DNA of 64,000 nt, from positions 11,098,001 to 11,162,000 of the forward strand of contig NC_045132.1 in NCBI RefSeq assembly GCF_007655135.1. The letters run 5' to 3'. The notes under the pieces were generated by a model that had not been told where the DNA came from, searched no databases, and was given only the letters and a program-made list of their open reading frames with translations. Each line of letters starts with the position of its first letter. Positions within the stretch are counted from its first letter, which is position 1. The stretch is from Punica granatum. Its lineage: Eukaryota > Streptophyta > Magnoliopsida > Myrtales > Lythraceae. Positions 23,620-35,585 of the stretch are shown here, in pieces. A program made the translations under genes and the position numbers.

Positions 23620-24183
23620 GAATATTTGATGATCAAGAGAAGATATCATCAGATTTGTTTAAAGTTTAAATCTCATAGAGATATTTTAGGGGTATTTAGA
23701 TTTCATATCTTTATAGATTATGTCATATCTCTATCGATATTCTAGGTTTTAATTTCCTTATCCTTAGGGGGAGATATGGCCAGATTATGATTACTTTATG
23801 TCTATATATATTCATCTTAGTCAATTTTTAGTAGGAGGAACATTCAGAAAATTGGGAGAGTATTCTCTTTGGTTCTTGAAGAACTAATTCGAACTTATCG
23901 GATGTTTCCGTGGCGTTCATCATCGACTTATCAAACGGCTTTCCACCACCGTTTGTGGCGTCTTCTTCGACTTATCAAACGGCTTTCCGTCACCGTTTGT
24001 GGCGTCTTCCTATATACCGAGGTTCTTGTTTCGCATTAAACAACGGGTTGAGGTCAGTTATACCAAGGTTCTTGTTTTTGTCGTAAACAACGGGTCGAAG
24101 GTTTGTCACTCAAATCTGATCGTGGAACGATCTTGGGTTCCTTTAGTTGTCGGGTCTCGTCTTTCTTGGCGGGAATCGCATCA
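23620..24183 (+). repeat. Chromovirus 3' LTR (left edge approximate)
   Basis: This sequence recurs before each inverted fragment in the 48-64 kb array, always ending GGGAATCGCATCA. It holds a TATA-like CTATATATA near 23811. It also has two copies of a 37-bp block around AAACGG...CCGTTT (short inverted arms), and two diverged copies of a 47-bp block starting TATACCGAGGTTCTTG. The position after the pol tail and repetition in the array support an LTR. The left edge was not fixed by a TG. Confidence 0.65.
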
Positions 24184-26109
24184 AACTATGTTCGTGCCAC
24201 CTCCTCAATCCGTGCCCATCCCGGCTACGGTCTATACTGCACCTCCACCAACAGTCCTCCCTACGACAAATGCCCCCGCTCCAGCCCCCGTTCAAAGTAC
24301 AGAAACTTTCCCTTTCTCGGCTTTGCAATACCACGGCGGCCTCCCTTACCAATTTCCACCAACCCTAAACATCCCACCTCTTGAGCCATGCACGCCAAGT
24401 CACGTGGATCCTGTAGCTCCACCCACTGGTTTCCTCCCGGAAGCAGAGACTGAACAGGAATGTAGAATGAGGAGGATGGAAGAAACGATATGAGCCCTAA
24501 AAGCAAGCGAGACCTGTCCTGACAACAATTACGGCGATTGCAGCCTTTTCCCAGGTATGTGATTACCCCCGAAGGTCAAAATCCCAGAGTTCAAGACTTA
24601 CAAGGGCACAACAGACCCACGGCACCACCTCCGCCACTACCGAGGGAAAATGCTGCAATACTGGAATTACGAGGAGTTCATCATCCATTCATTCCAGGAC
24701 AGTCTGACAGGATCAGCTCTCGATTGGTTCATGTCACTAAGGGCCGAGGACATTCCTACATGGGCAGATCTTTCCCGGAAGTTCATCGACCAATACCAAT
24801 ACTGTGCGGAAACGCCTCCGACCCTTTTGGAATTGAGCACAAAGGAAATGGCACGTGGCCAAAAGTTCGAAGAGTACGCTACCAAGTGGCGCGCCCAAGC
24901 GGTAAAGCACATCCCTCCGTTCAGCAAAGTACAACAGATCCAATTGTTACACTCCACAATGAGAGGAGTATACTATTCGCACTTATTGGCCCACACTTCT
25001 TCGTTCTCCGATCTCATCGAGGCCGGGAAAAAACTATACTTAGGAATCAAGCTTGGCAGGATGGAGGACCCCACCGTCAAAGGAGAGGAATCCGCAAAGA
25101 AGACATCCGCGATGCCGACCTCCTCCAGTGGAAGAAGAGGGAAAAAGGGAAGGCATCCGCCGTAGACAAAGGGAAGGTACCCGCCGTAGAAATTGAGGCG
25201 ATACCTGGAATCCCGCCTACTCCACCCAAGAAGGTGACCAAAGAAGAAACCGAAGCCTTCATGATCATTAAGGCGAGCGAATATAAGATAGTGGAGCAGA
25301 TGGCCAAATCTCCGGCCCACATCTCATTACTCGCCCTCCTCCTCAGCTCGAAACCACATAAGGAAGCCCTCCTACAGGTCCTAACGGCTGCGCAAGTCCC
25401 CAAAGGGACACCTCCAAACCGAATAGAGGAGACCGTCAACTCCATCTTCTCCAATACTATCTCGTTTTCGGTCGATGAGCTTCCCTTTGACGGATGCGCA
25501 CATTCACGGGCGTTGCACATTGTCTGCAAGTGCAACAACTATATCATCGGTCGAGTCATGATTGACAACGGCTCTGCACTCAACGTGTGCCCAGTGACCA
25601 CCCTAAAGCAAATGAATGTGGACCTCAATCGCATTCGCCCGAGTAAAACTGCGGTCCGAGCCTTCGACGGCTCACGGAGGGAAGTGAATGGAGAGATCGA
25701 CCTCCTCTTAGACGTCGGCCCGTGCTCTTTGAGCGTCACATTCCAAGTGCTTGATATCCTGAACGCATTCAACCTACTGCTCGGGAGGCTTTGGATCCAC
25801 TCGGCCGGCGCCGTCCCCTCCTCTTTGCACCAGAAGTTGAAATTCACCGTCGAGGAGAAACTTATCACGGTCAAGGGAGAGGAGGATTACGCCATCCACA
25901 AAGAGACGGCGGTCCCCTACATCAGCATAGGAAATGATGAAAATCTGCCCTTCCACTCCTTCGAGACTATATCCGTCACCCGGGACTACGGAAAAGTCGG
26001 CCCCACTCATGCCGACCGTATGATAGGGAAAATCTTGATGCGCCAGAATTACGTCCCCGGCACCAGCCTTGGAGTATACGGACAAGGGATTAACCGCCCT
26101 ATTGAGATC
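24184..26109 (+). pseudogene. Array unit 1: gag N-part plus protease, internal deletion
   Basis: It is the only unit that begins upstream of the capsid, with the proline-rich gag N-part (PPPQSVPIPATVYTAPPP) that starts right after the chromovirus LTR. TGA stops fall at 24491-24493 and at 24560 just before LPPKVKIP. The capsid is open at 24650-25165. Then about 0.8 kb is missing compared with other units: GKK joins directly to sequence before the protease, at a short AAAGGGAAGG repeat. Protease and G-patch start are open from about 25165 to the junction at 26110, with DNGSA near 25563. CGCCAGAATTAC near 26041 and CCCCCGAAGG at 26114 are closer to the source family than later units. Confidence 0.85.
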
Positions 26110-28493
26110 GATTACCCCCGAAGGTCAAAATCCCGGAGTTCAAGACTTACAAGGGCACAACAGACCCACGGCACCACCTCCGCCACTACCGAGGGAAAAT
26201 GCTGCAATACTGGAATTACGAGGAGTTCATATTCCATTCATTTCAGGACAGTCTGACAGGATCAGCTCTCGACTGGTTCATGTCACTAAGGGCCGAGGAC
26301 ATTCCTACATGGGCAGATCTTTCCCGGAAGTTCATCGACCAATACCAATACTGTGCGGAAATGCCTCCGACCCTTTTGGAATTGAGCACAAAGGAAATGG
26401 CACGTGGCCAAAAGTTCGAAGAGTACGCTACCAAGTGGCACGCCCCAAGCGGGTAAAGCACATCCCTCGTTCAGCGAAGTACAACAGATCAGTGGTTCCA
26501 CTCCACACTGAGAGGAGTATACTATTCGCACTTATTGGCCCACACTTCTTCGTTCTCCGACCTCAACGAGGCCGGGAAAAAGCCTGACCTAGGAATCAAG
26601 CTTGGCAGGATGGAGGACCCCACCGTCAAAGGAGAGGAATCCGAAGAAGACATCCGCGATGCCGACCTCCTCCAGTGAAGAAGAGGGAAAAAGGTCAAAA
26701 GGTCTCAGTTAACGCTGTTAATCCGGCGCACCCAACGTCCCAGCAGTACTCGATAAATTAAATGCCCCCATCGTCTGTTGTCCCCCACCTACACCTCGCC
26801 GGCGCCGCAATACCGATCTCAACCCCCATCGCCCGTCGTCCATCACTACGCCCCTACCCCGCCTCAGGTCCCTCAATACCGACCCTCATCTTCGAGAGCT
26901 CCTCAGTCGGCACAGCAGGTCCCACCTCTGCAGGGTCAACGGGTGGTGCAGTACAGTCGCAACCACGCAGACAATTCCCGTCCTTGCCGGGTTCCGCTTC
27001 CCACATTTACCAATAACTCGCGCAAGCGACCAAAATTGGAATGGTAGCGCCCGGCCTCAACTTCGACCCCACCATTCAGGATCGAAGCAGCAAGTAATGT
27101 GAAATCATCGAGGCGGGCCAGGCACACCTTGGATAATTGCTGGAAACTACGAGAGAGGATCCAGAGATGATCGATGCAATGGAGCTCATGTTCAATGCCG
27201 TAAGACCCCAGAATGTACAGGCTAATCCTCGTCCCGATTATGGACCGTCTCAAGGGTCCTCCATCAAAATGATCAGCATATTCGCATTAGGGGAGGACGA
27301 AAGCGAAACAAGGCGGGCCCTCCCCCTTCGTAATCGAATACGTCCCCGCAGAAGAAGCTACAGTTGGATTCGCAGGGATTGGCACACCTCCTACCCCGTT
27401 CGTCATAGATTTCCCGTTCGAGAACCATACTCGGACGACAAGGTCCCCTAGACCATATGAAGGAGGTGTCGGTAACCTCGAGTAACAATTCGGTGTCATG
27501 GGCGTAACGCGCTCGGGACAGGTATATTAGAATCCGGCAGCCACAGAAAAAGGGAAAGCACCCGCCGTAGAAATTGAGGCGATACCTGGAATCCCGCCTA
27601 CTCCACCCAAGAAGGTGACCGAAGAAGAAGCCGAAGCCTTCATGATCATCAAGGCGAGCGAAATTAAGATAGTGGAGCAGATGGCAAAATCTCCGGCCCA
27701 CATCTCATTACTCGCCTCCTCTAGCTTGGAACCACATAGGGAAGCCTCTTTACAGGTCCTAACGGCTGCGCAAGTCCCCAAAGGGACACATCCAAACCGA
27801 ATAGAGGAGACCGTCAACTCCATCTTCTCAATACTATCTCGTTTTCGGACGATGAGCTCCCCTCTGAAGGATGCGCACATTCACGGGCGTTGCACATTGT
27901 CTGCAAGTGCAACAACTATATCATCGGTCGAGTCATGATTGACAACGGCTCTGCACTCAACGTGTGCCCAGTGACCACCCTAAAGCAAATGAATGTGGAC
28001 CTCAATCGCATTCGCCCGAGTAAAAACTGCGGTCCGAGCCTTCGACGGCTCACGGAGGAGGGAAGTGAATGGAGAGATCGACCTCCTCATAGACGTCGGC
28101 CCGTGCTCTCTTGAGCGTCACATTCCAAGTGCTTGATATCTGAACGCATTCAACCTACTGCTCGGGAGGCCTTGGATCCACTCGGCCGGCGCCGTCCCCT
28201 CCTCTTTGCACCAGAGTGAAGTTGAAATTCACCGAGGAGGAGAAACTTATCACGGTCAAGGGAGGGGAGGATTACGCCATCTTACAAAGAGACGGCGGTC
28301 CCTACATCAGCATAGGAAATGATGAAAATCTACCTTCCACTCCTTCGAGACTATATCCGTCACCCGAGACTACGGAAAAGTCGGCCCCACTCATGACCAC
28401 CGCATGATAGGGAAAATATTGATGCGCCACAATTACATCCCTGGCACCAGCCTTGGAGTATACGGACAAGGGATTAACCGCCCTATTGAGATC
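26110..28493 (+). pseudogene. Array unit 2: gag-protease, heavily decayed
   Basis: It starts at the recurring junction. The capsid is readable at 26199-26440 and then loses frame at GGCACGCCCCAAGCGG. The zinc-knuckle region is disrupted around 27095-27140. The protease has small indels near 27715, 27830, 28024, 28062 and 28110, so no full protease frame exists. It is the most damaged unit far from the gap. Its left junction still reads CCCCC as in unit 1, whereas later units read CCTCC. Confidence 0.85.
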
Positions 28494-30843
28494 GATTACC
28501 TCCGAAGGTCAAAATCCGGAGTCAAGTTCAAGACTTACGAGGGCACAACAGACCCACGGCACCACCTCCGCCACTACGAGGGAAAATGCTGCAATACTGG
28601 AATTACGAGGAGTTCATCATCCATTCATTTCAGGACAGTCTGACAGGATCAGCTCTCCGACTGGTTCATGTCACTAAGGGGCGAGGACATTCCTACATGG
28701 GCAGATCTTTCCGGAAGTTCATCGACCAATACCAATACTGTGTGGAAACGCCTCCGACCCTTTGGAATTGAGCACAAAGGAAATGGCACGTGGCCAAAAG
28801 TTCGAAGAGTACGCTACCAAGTGGCGCGCCCAAGCGGTTAAAGTACAACAGATCCAGTGGTTCCACTCCACACTGAGAGGAGTATACTATTCGCACTTAT
28901 TGGCCCACACTTCTTTGTTCTCCGACCTCAACGAGGCCGGGAAAAAGCCTGACCTAGGAATCAAGCTTGGCAGGATGGAGGACCCCACCGTCAAAGGAGA
29001 GGAATCCGCGAAGAAGACATCCGCGATGCCGACCTCCTCCAGTGGAAGAAGAGGGAAAAAGGTCTCAGTTAACGCTGTTAATCCGGCGCACCCAACGTCC
29101 CAGCAGTACTCGATAAATTACATGCCCCCATCGTCTGTTGTCCCCACCTACACCTCGCCGGCGCCGCAATACCGATCTCAAACCCCATCGCCCGTCGTCC
29201 ATCACTACGCCCCTACCCCGCCTCAGGCCCCTCAATACCGACCCTCATCTTCGAGAGCTCCTCAGTCGGCACAGCAGGTCCCACCTCTGCAGGGTCAACC
29301 GGGTGGTGCAGTACAGTCGCAACCACGCAGACAATTCCCGTCCTTGCCGGTTCCGCTTTCCCACATTTACCAATAACTCCGCGCAAGCGACAAAATTGGA
29401 ATGGTAGCGCCCGGCCTCAACTTCGACCCCACCATTCAGGATCGAAGCAAGTAATGTGAATATCATCGAGGCGGGCCAGGGCACACCTTGGATAATTGCT
29501 GGAAACTACGAGAGAGGATCCAGGAGATGATCGATGCAAAGGAGCTCATGTTCAATGCCGTAAGACCCCAGAATGTACAGGCTAATCCTCGTCCCGATTA
29601 TGGACCGTCTCAAGGGTCCTCCATCAAAATGATCAGCATATGCGCATTAGGGGAGGACGAAAGCGAACAAGGCGGGCCCCTCCCCTTCGTAATCGAATAC
29701 GTCCCCGCAGAAGCTACAGTTGGATTCGCAGGGATTGGCACACCTCCTACCCCGTTCGTCATAGATATTCCCGTTCGAGAACCATACTCGGACGACAAGG
29801 TCCCCTAGACCTATGAAGGAGGTGTCGGTAACCTCGAGTAACAATTCGGTGTCATGGGCGTAACGCGCTCGGGACAGGTATATTAGAATCCGGCAGCCAC
29901 AGTAAAAGGGAAAGCACCCGCCGTAGAAATTGAGGCGATACCTGGAATCCCGCCTACTCCACCCAAGAAGGTGACCGAAGAAGAAGCCGAAGCCTTCATG
30001 ATCATCAAGGCGAGCGAATATAAGATAGTGGAGCAGATGGCCAAATCTCCGGCCCACATCTCATTACTCGCCCTCCTCCTCAGCTTGGAACCACATAGGG
30101 AAGCCCTCTTACAGGTCCTAACGGCTGCGCAAGTCCCCAAAGGGACACATCCAAACCGAATAGAGGAGACCGTCAACTCCATCTTCTCCAATACTATCTC
30201 GTTTTCGGACGATGAGCTCCCCTCTGAAGGATGCGCACATTCACGGGCGTTGCACATTGTCTGCAAGTGCAACAACTATATCATCGGTCGAGTCATGATT
30301 GACAACGGCTCTGCACTCAACGTGTGCCCAGTGACCACCCTAAAGCAAATGAATGTGGACCTCAATCGCATTCGCCCGAGTAAAACTGCGGTCCGAGCCT
30401 TCGACGGCTCACGGAGGGAAGTGAATGGAGAGATCGACCTCCTCATAGACGTCGGCCCGTGCTCTTTCAGCGTCACATTCCAAGTGCTTGATATCCTGAA
30501 CGCATTCAACCTACTGCTCGGGAGGCTTGGATCCACTCGGCCGGCGCCGTCCCCTCCTTTGCACCAGAAGTTGAAATTCACCGTCGAGGAGAAACTTATC
30601 ACGGTCAAGGGAGGGGAGGATTACGCCATCTACAAAGAGACGGCGGTCCCCTACATCAGCATAGGAAATGATGAAAATCTACCCTTCCACTCCTTCGAGA
30701 CTATATCCGTCACCCGAGACTACGGAAAAGTCGGCCCCACTCATGCCGACCGCATGATAGGGAAAATCTTGATGCGCCACAATTACATCCCTGGCACCAG
30801 CCTTGGAGTATACGGACAAGGGATTAACCGCCCTATTGAGATC
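28494..30843 (+). pseudogene. Array unit 3: gag-protease
   Basis: The capsid carries a 1-base insertion near 28656 and a 20-odd base loss near 28840 that removes the HIPPFSE residues. The proline-rich linker is open at 28762-29376 and ends at the TAA shared by the array. The zinc knuckle is at 29455-29500, after another shared TAA. The protease is open from 29971 past the right junction. Two small deletions near 30526 and 30556 cancel each other, leaving about ten altered residues. Confidence 0.87.
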
Positions 30844-33212
30844 GATTACCTCCGAAGGTCAAAATCCCGGAGTTCAAGACTTACGAGGGCACAACAGACC
30901 CACGGCACCACCTCCGCCACTACCGAGGGAAAATGCTGCAATACTGGAATTACGAGGAGTTCATCATCCATTCATTTCAGGACAGTCTGACAGGATCAGC
31001 TCTCGACTGGTTCATGTCAGTAAGGGCCGAGGACATTCCTACATGGGCAGATCTTTCCCGGAAGTTCATCGACCAATACCAATACTGTGTGGAAACGCCT
31101 CCGACCCTTTTGGAATTGAGCACAAAGGAAATGGCACGTGGCCAAAAGTTCGAAGAGTACGCTACCAAGTGGCGCGCCCAAGCGGTAAAGCACATCCCTC
31201 CGTTCAGCGAAGTACAACAGATCCAGTGGTTCCACTCCACACTGAGAGGAGTATACTATTCGCACTTATTGGCCCACACTTCTTTGTTCTCCGACCTCAA
31301 CGAGGCCGGGAAAAAGCCTGACCTAGGAATCAAGCTTGGCAGGATGGAGGACCCCACCGTCAAAGGAGAGGAATCCGCGAAGAAGACATCCGCGATGCCG
31401 ACCTCCTCCAGTGGAAGAAGAGGGAAAAAGGTCTCAGTTAACGCTGTTAATCCGGCGCACCCAACGTCCCAGCAGTACTCGATAAATTACATGCCCCCAT
31501 CGTCTGTTGTCCCCACCTACACCTCGCCGGCGCCGCAATACCGATCTCAACCCCCATCGCCCGTCGTCCATCACTACGCCCCTACCCCGCCTCAGGCCCC
31601 TCAATACCGACCCTCATCTTCGAGAGCTCCTCAGTCGGCACAGCAGGTCCCACCTCTGCAGGGTCAACCGGGTGGTGCAGTACAGTCGCAACCACGCAGA
31701 CAATTCCCGTCCTTGCCGGTTCCGCTTTCCCACATTTACCAATAACTCCGCGCAAGCGACAAAATTGGAATGGTAGCGCCCGGCCTCAACTTCGACCCCA
31801 CCATTCAGGATCGAAGCAAGTAATGTGAATATCATCGAGGCGGGCCAGGGCACACCTTGGATAATTGCTGGAAACTACGAGAGAGGATCCAGGAGATGAT
31901 CGATGCAAAGGAGCTCATGTTCAATGCCGTAAGACCCCAGAATGTACAGGCTAATCCTCGTCCCGATTATGGACCGTCTCAAGGGTCCTCCATCAAAATG
32001 ATCAGCATATGCGCATTAGGGGAGGACGAAAGCGAACAAGGCGGCCCCTCCCCCTTCGTAATCGAATACGTCCCCGCAGAAGCTACAGTTGGATTCGCAG
32101 GGATTGGCACACCTCCTACCCCGTTCGTCATAGATATTCCCGTTCGAGAACCATACTCGGACGACAAGGTCCCCTAGACCTATGAAGGAGGTGTCGGTAA
32201 CCTCGAGTAAAATTCGGTGTCATGGGCGTAACGCGCTCGGGACAGGTATATTAGAATCCGGCAGCCACAGAAAAAGGGAAAGCACCCGCCGTAGAAATTG
32301 AGGCGATACCTGGAATCCCGCCTACTCCACCCAAGAAGGTGACCGAAGAAGAAGCCGAAGCCTTGATGATCATCAAGGCGAGCGAATATAAGATAGTGGA
32401 GCAGATGGCCAAATCTCCGGCCCACATCTCATTACTCGCCCTCCTCCTCAGCTTGGAACCACATAGGGAAGCCCTCTTACAGGTCCTAACGGCTGCGCAA
32501 GTCCCCAAAGGGACACATCCAAACCGAATAGAGGAGACCGTCAACTCCATCTTCTCCAATACTATCTCGTTTTCGGACGATGAGCTCCCCTCTGAGGGAT
32601 GCGCACATTCACGGGCGTTGCACATTGTCTGCAAGTGCAACAACTATATCATCGGTCGAGTCATGATTGACAACGGCTCTGCACTCAACGTGTGCCCAGT
32701 GACCACCCTAAAGCAAATGAATGTGGACCTCAATCGCACGCCAGAGTAAAACTGCGGTCCGAGCCTTCGACGGCTCACGGAGGGAAGTGAATGGAGAGAT
32801 CGACCTCCTCATAGACGTCGGCCCGTGCTCTTTCAGCGTCACATTCCAAGTGCTTGATATCCTGAACGCATTCAACCTACTGCTCGGGAGGCCTTGGATC
32901 CACTCGGCCGGCGCCGTCCCCTCCTCTTTGCACCAGAAGTTGAAATTCACCGTCGAGGAGAAACTTATCACGGTCAAGGGAGGGGAGGATTACGCCATCT
33001 ACAAAGAGACGGCGGTCCCCTACATCAGCATAGGAAATGATGAAAATCTACCCTTCCACTCCTTCGAGACTATATCCGTCACCCGAGACTACGGAAAAGT
33101 CGGCCCCACTCATGCCGACCGCATGATAGGGAAAATCTTGATGCGCCACAATTACATCCCTGGCACCAGCCTTGGAGTATACGGACAAGGGATTAACCGC
33201 CCTATTGAGATC
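30844..33212 (+). pseudogene. Array unit 4: gag-protease
   Basis: It is one of the best-kept copies. The capsid plus proline-rich linker is open for 270 codons at 30933-31745 and ends at the array-wide TAA after HIYQ. The zinc-knuckle frame runs 31857-32177 and ends at the shared TAG where the last unit has TGG. The protease is open at 32339-32749, then shifts at CGCACGCCAGAG (32736-32747) where others read CGCATTCGCCCGAG. After the shift it continues at 32721-33212. Confidence 0.88.
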
Positions 33213-35585
33213 GATTACCTCCGAAGGTCAAAATCCCGGAGTTCAAGACTTACGAGGGCACAACAGACCCACGGCACCACCTCCGCCACTACCGAGGGAA
33301 AATGCTGCAATACTGGAATTACGAGGAGTTCATCATCCATTCATTTCAGGACAGTCTGACAGGATCAGCTCTCGACTGGTTCATGTCACTAAGGGCCGAG
33401 GACATTCCTACATGGGCAGATCTTTTCCGGAAGTTCATCGACCAATACCAATACTGTGTGGAAACGCCTCCGACCCTTTTGGAATTGAGCACAAAGGAAA
33501 TGGCACGTGGCCAAAAGTTCGAAGAGTACGCTACCAAGTGGCGCGCCCAAGCGGTAAAGCACATCCCTCCGTTCAGCGAAGTACAACAGATCCAGTGGTT
33601 CCACTCCACACTGAGAGGAGTATACTATTCGCACTTATTGGCCCACACTTTTGTTCTCCGACCTCAACGAGCCGGGAAAAAGCCTGACCTAGGAATCAAG
33701 CTTGGCAGGATGGAGGACCCCACCGTCAAAGGAGAGGAATCCGCGAAGAAGACATCCGCGATGCCGACCTCCTCCAGTGGAAGAAGAGGGAAAAAGGTCT
33801 CAGTTAACGCTGTTAATCCGGCGCACCCAACGTCCCAGCAGTAGTACTCGATAAATTACATGCCCCCATCGTCTGTTGTCCCCACCTACACCTCGCCGGC
33901 GCCGCAATACCGATCTCAACCCCCATCGCCCGTCGTCCATCACTACGCCCCTACCCCGCCTCAGGCCCCTCAATACCGACCCTCATCTTCGAGAGCTCCT
34001 CAGTCGGCACAGCAGGTCCCACCTCTGCAGGGTCAACCGGGTGGTGCAGTACAGTCGCAACCACGCAGACAATTCCCGTCCTTGCCGGTTCCGCTTTCCC
34101 ACATTTACCAATAACTCCGCGCAAGCGACAAAATTGGAATGGTAGCGCCCGGCCTCAACTTCGACCCCACCATTCAGGATCGAAGCAAGTAATGTGAATA
34201 TCATCGAGGCGGGCCAGGGCACACCTTGGATAATTGCTGGAAACTACGAGAGAGGATCCAGGAGATGATCGATGCAAAGGAGCTCATGTTCAATGCCGTA
34301 AGACCCCAGAATGTACAGGCTAATCCTCGTCCCGATTATGGACCGTCTCAAGGGTCCTCCATCAAAATGATCAGCATATGCGCATTAGGGGAGGACGAAA
34401 GCGAACAAGGCGGCCCCTCCCCCTTCGTAATCGAATACGTCCCCGCAGAAGCTACAGTTGGATTCGCAGGGATTGGCACACCTCCTACCCCGTTCGTCAT
34501 AGATATTCCCGTTCGAGAACCATACTCGGACGACAAGGTCCCCTAGACCTATGAAGGAGGTGTCGGTAACCTCGAGTAACAATTCGGTGTCATGGGCGTA
34601 ACGCGCTCGGGACAGGTATATTAGAATCCGGCAGCCACAGAAAAAGGGAAAGCACCCGCCGTAGAAATTGAGGCGATACCTGGAATCCCGCCTACTCCAC
34701 CCAAGAAGGTGACCGAAGAAGAAGCCGAAGCCTTCATGATCATCAAGGCGAGCGAATATAAGATAGTGGAGCAGATGGCCAAATCTCCGGCCCACATCTC
34801 ATTACTCGCCCTCCTCCTCAGCTTGGAACCACATAGGGAAGCCCTCTTACAGGTCCTAACGGCTGCGCAAGTCCCCAAAGGGACACATCCAAACCGAATA
34901 GAGGAGACCGTCAACTCCATCTTCTCCAATACTATCTCGTTTTCGGACGATGAGCTCCCCTCTGAAGGATGCGCACATTCACGGGCGTTGCACATTGTCT
35001 GCAAGTGCAACAACTATATCATCGGTCGAGTCATGATTGACAACGGCTCTGCACTCAACGTGTGTGCCAGTGACCACCCTAAAGCAAATGAATGTGGACC
35101 TCAATCGCATTCGCCCGAGTAAAACTGCGGTCCGAGCCTTCGACGGCTCACGGAGGGAAGTGAATGGAGAGATCGACCTCCTCATAGACGTCGGCCCGTG
35201 CTCTTTCAGCGTCACATTCCAAGTGCTTGATATCCTGAACGCATTCAACCTACTGCTCGGGAGGCCTTGGATCCACTCGGCCGGCGCCGTCCCCTCCTCT
35301 TTGCACCAGAAGTTGAAATTCACCGTCGAGGAGAAACTTATCACGGTCAAGGGAGGGGAGGATTACGCCATCTACAAAGAGACGGCGGTCCCCTACATCA
35401 GCATAGGAAATGATGAAAATCTACCCTTCCACTCCTTCGAGACTATATCCGTCACCCGAGACTACGGAAAAGTCGGCCCCACTCATGCCGACCGCATGAT
35501 AGGGAAAATCTTGATGCGCCACAATTACATCCCTGGCACCAGCCTTGGAGTATACGGACAAGGGATTAACCGCCCTATTGAGATC
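33213..35585 (+). pseudogene. Array unit 5: gag-protease
   Basis: It is nearly identical to unit 4. The capsid is open at 33302-33844, but indels near 33650 and 33671 change a few residues and an inserted TAG lies at 33841-33843. The zinc-knuckle frame is 34226-34546. The protease starts near 34700 and shifts after DNGSALNVC, where GTGTGTGCC near 35060 has two extra bases. The frame resumes to the junction. Confidence 0.88.

Larger units (their letters stand above)
19884..24183 (+). mobile_element. Chromovirus-like Ty3-gypsy remnant, 5' part lost beyond the Ogre insertion
   Basis: Protease, RT, RNase H, integrase and a short LTR follow in plus orientation. The sequence resembles plant chromoviruses of the Reina/Galadriel kind (IIDGGSCTNVAS protease, [12 protein letters not shown] before [12 protein letters not shown] in integrase). 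The assignment is from memory. Its gag and 5' LTR are absent because the Ogre 3' LTR abuts it, so they should lie left of the window. The right end is also abrupt, since the LTR gives way at 24184 to an unrelated Ogre/Tat gag array. Confidence 0.85.

Noticed and set aside
29883..30275. Minus-strand frames of 100-150 codons in each array unit
   Set aside because: They mirror the protease coding region and repeat with the array. They are shadows of the sense frame.
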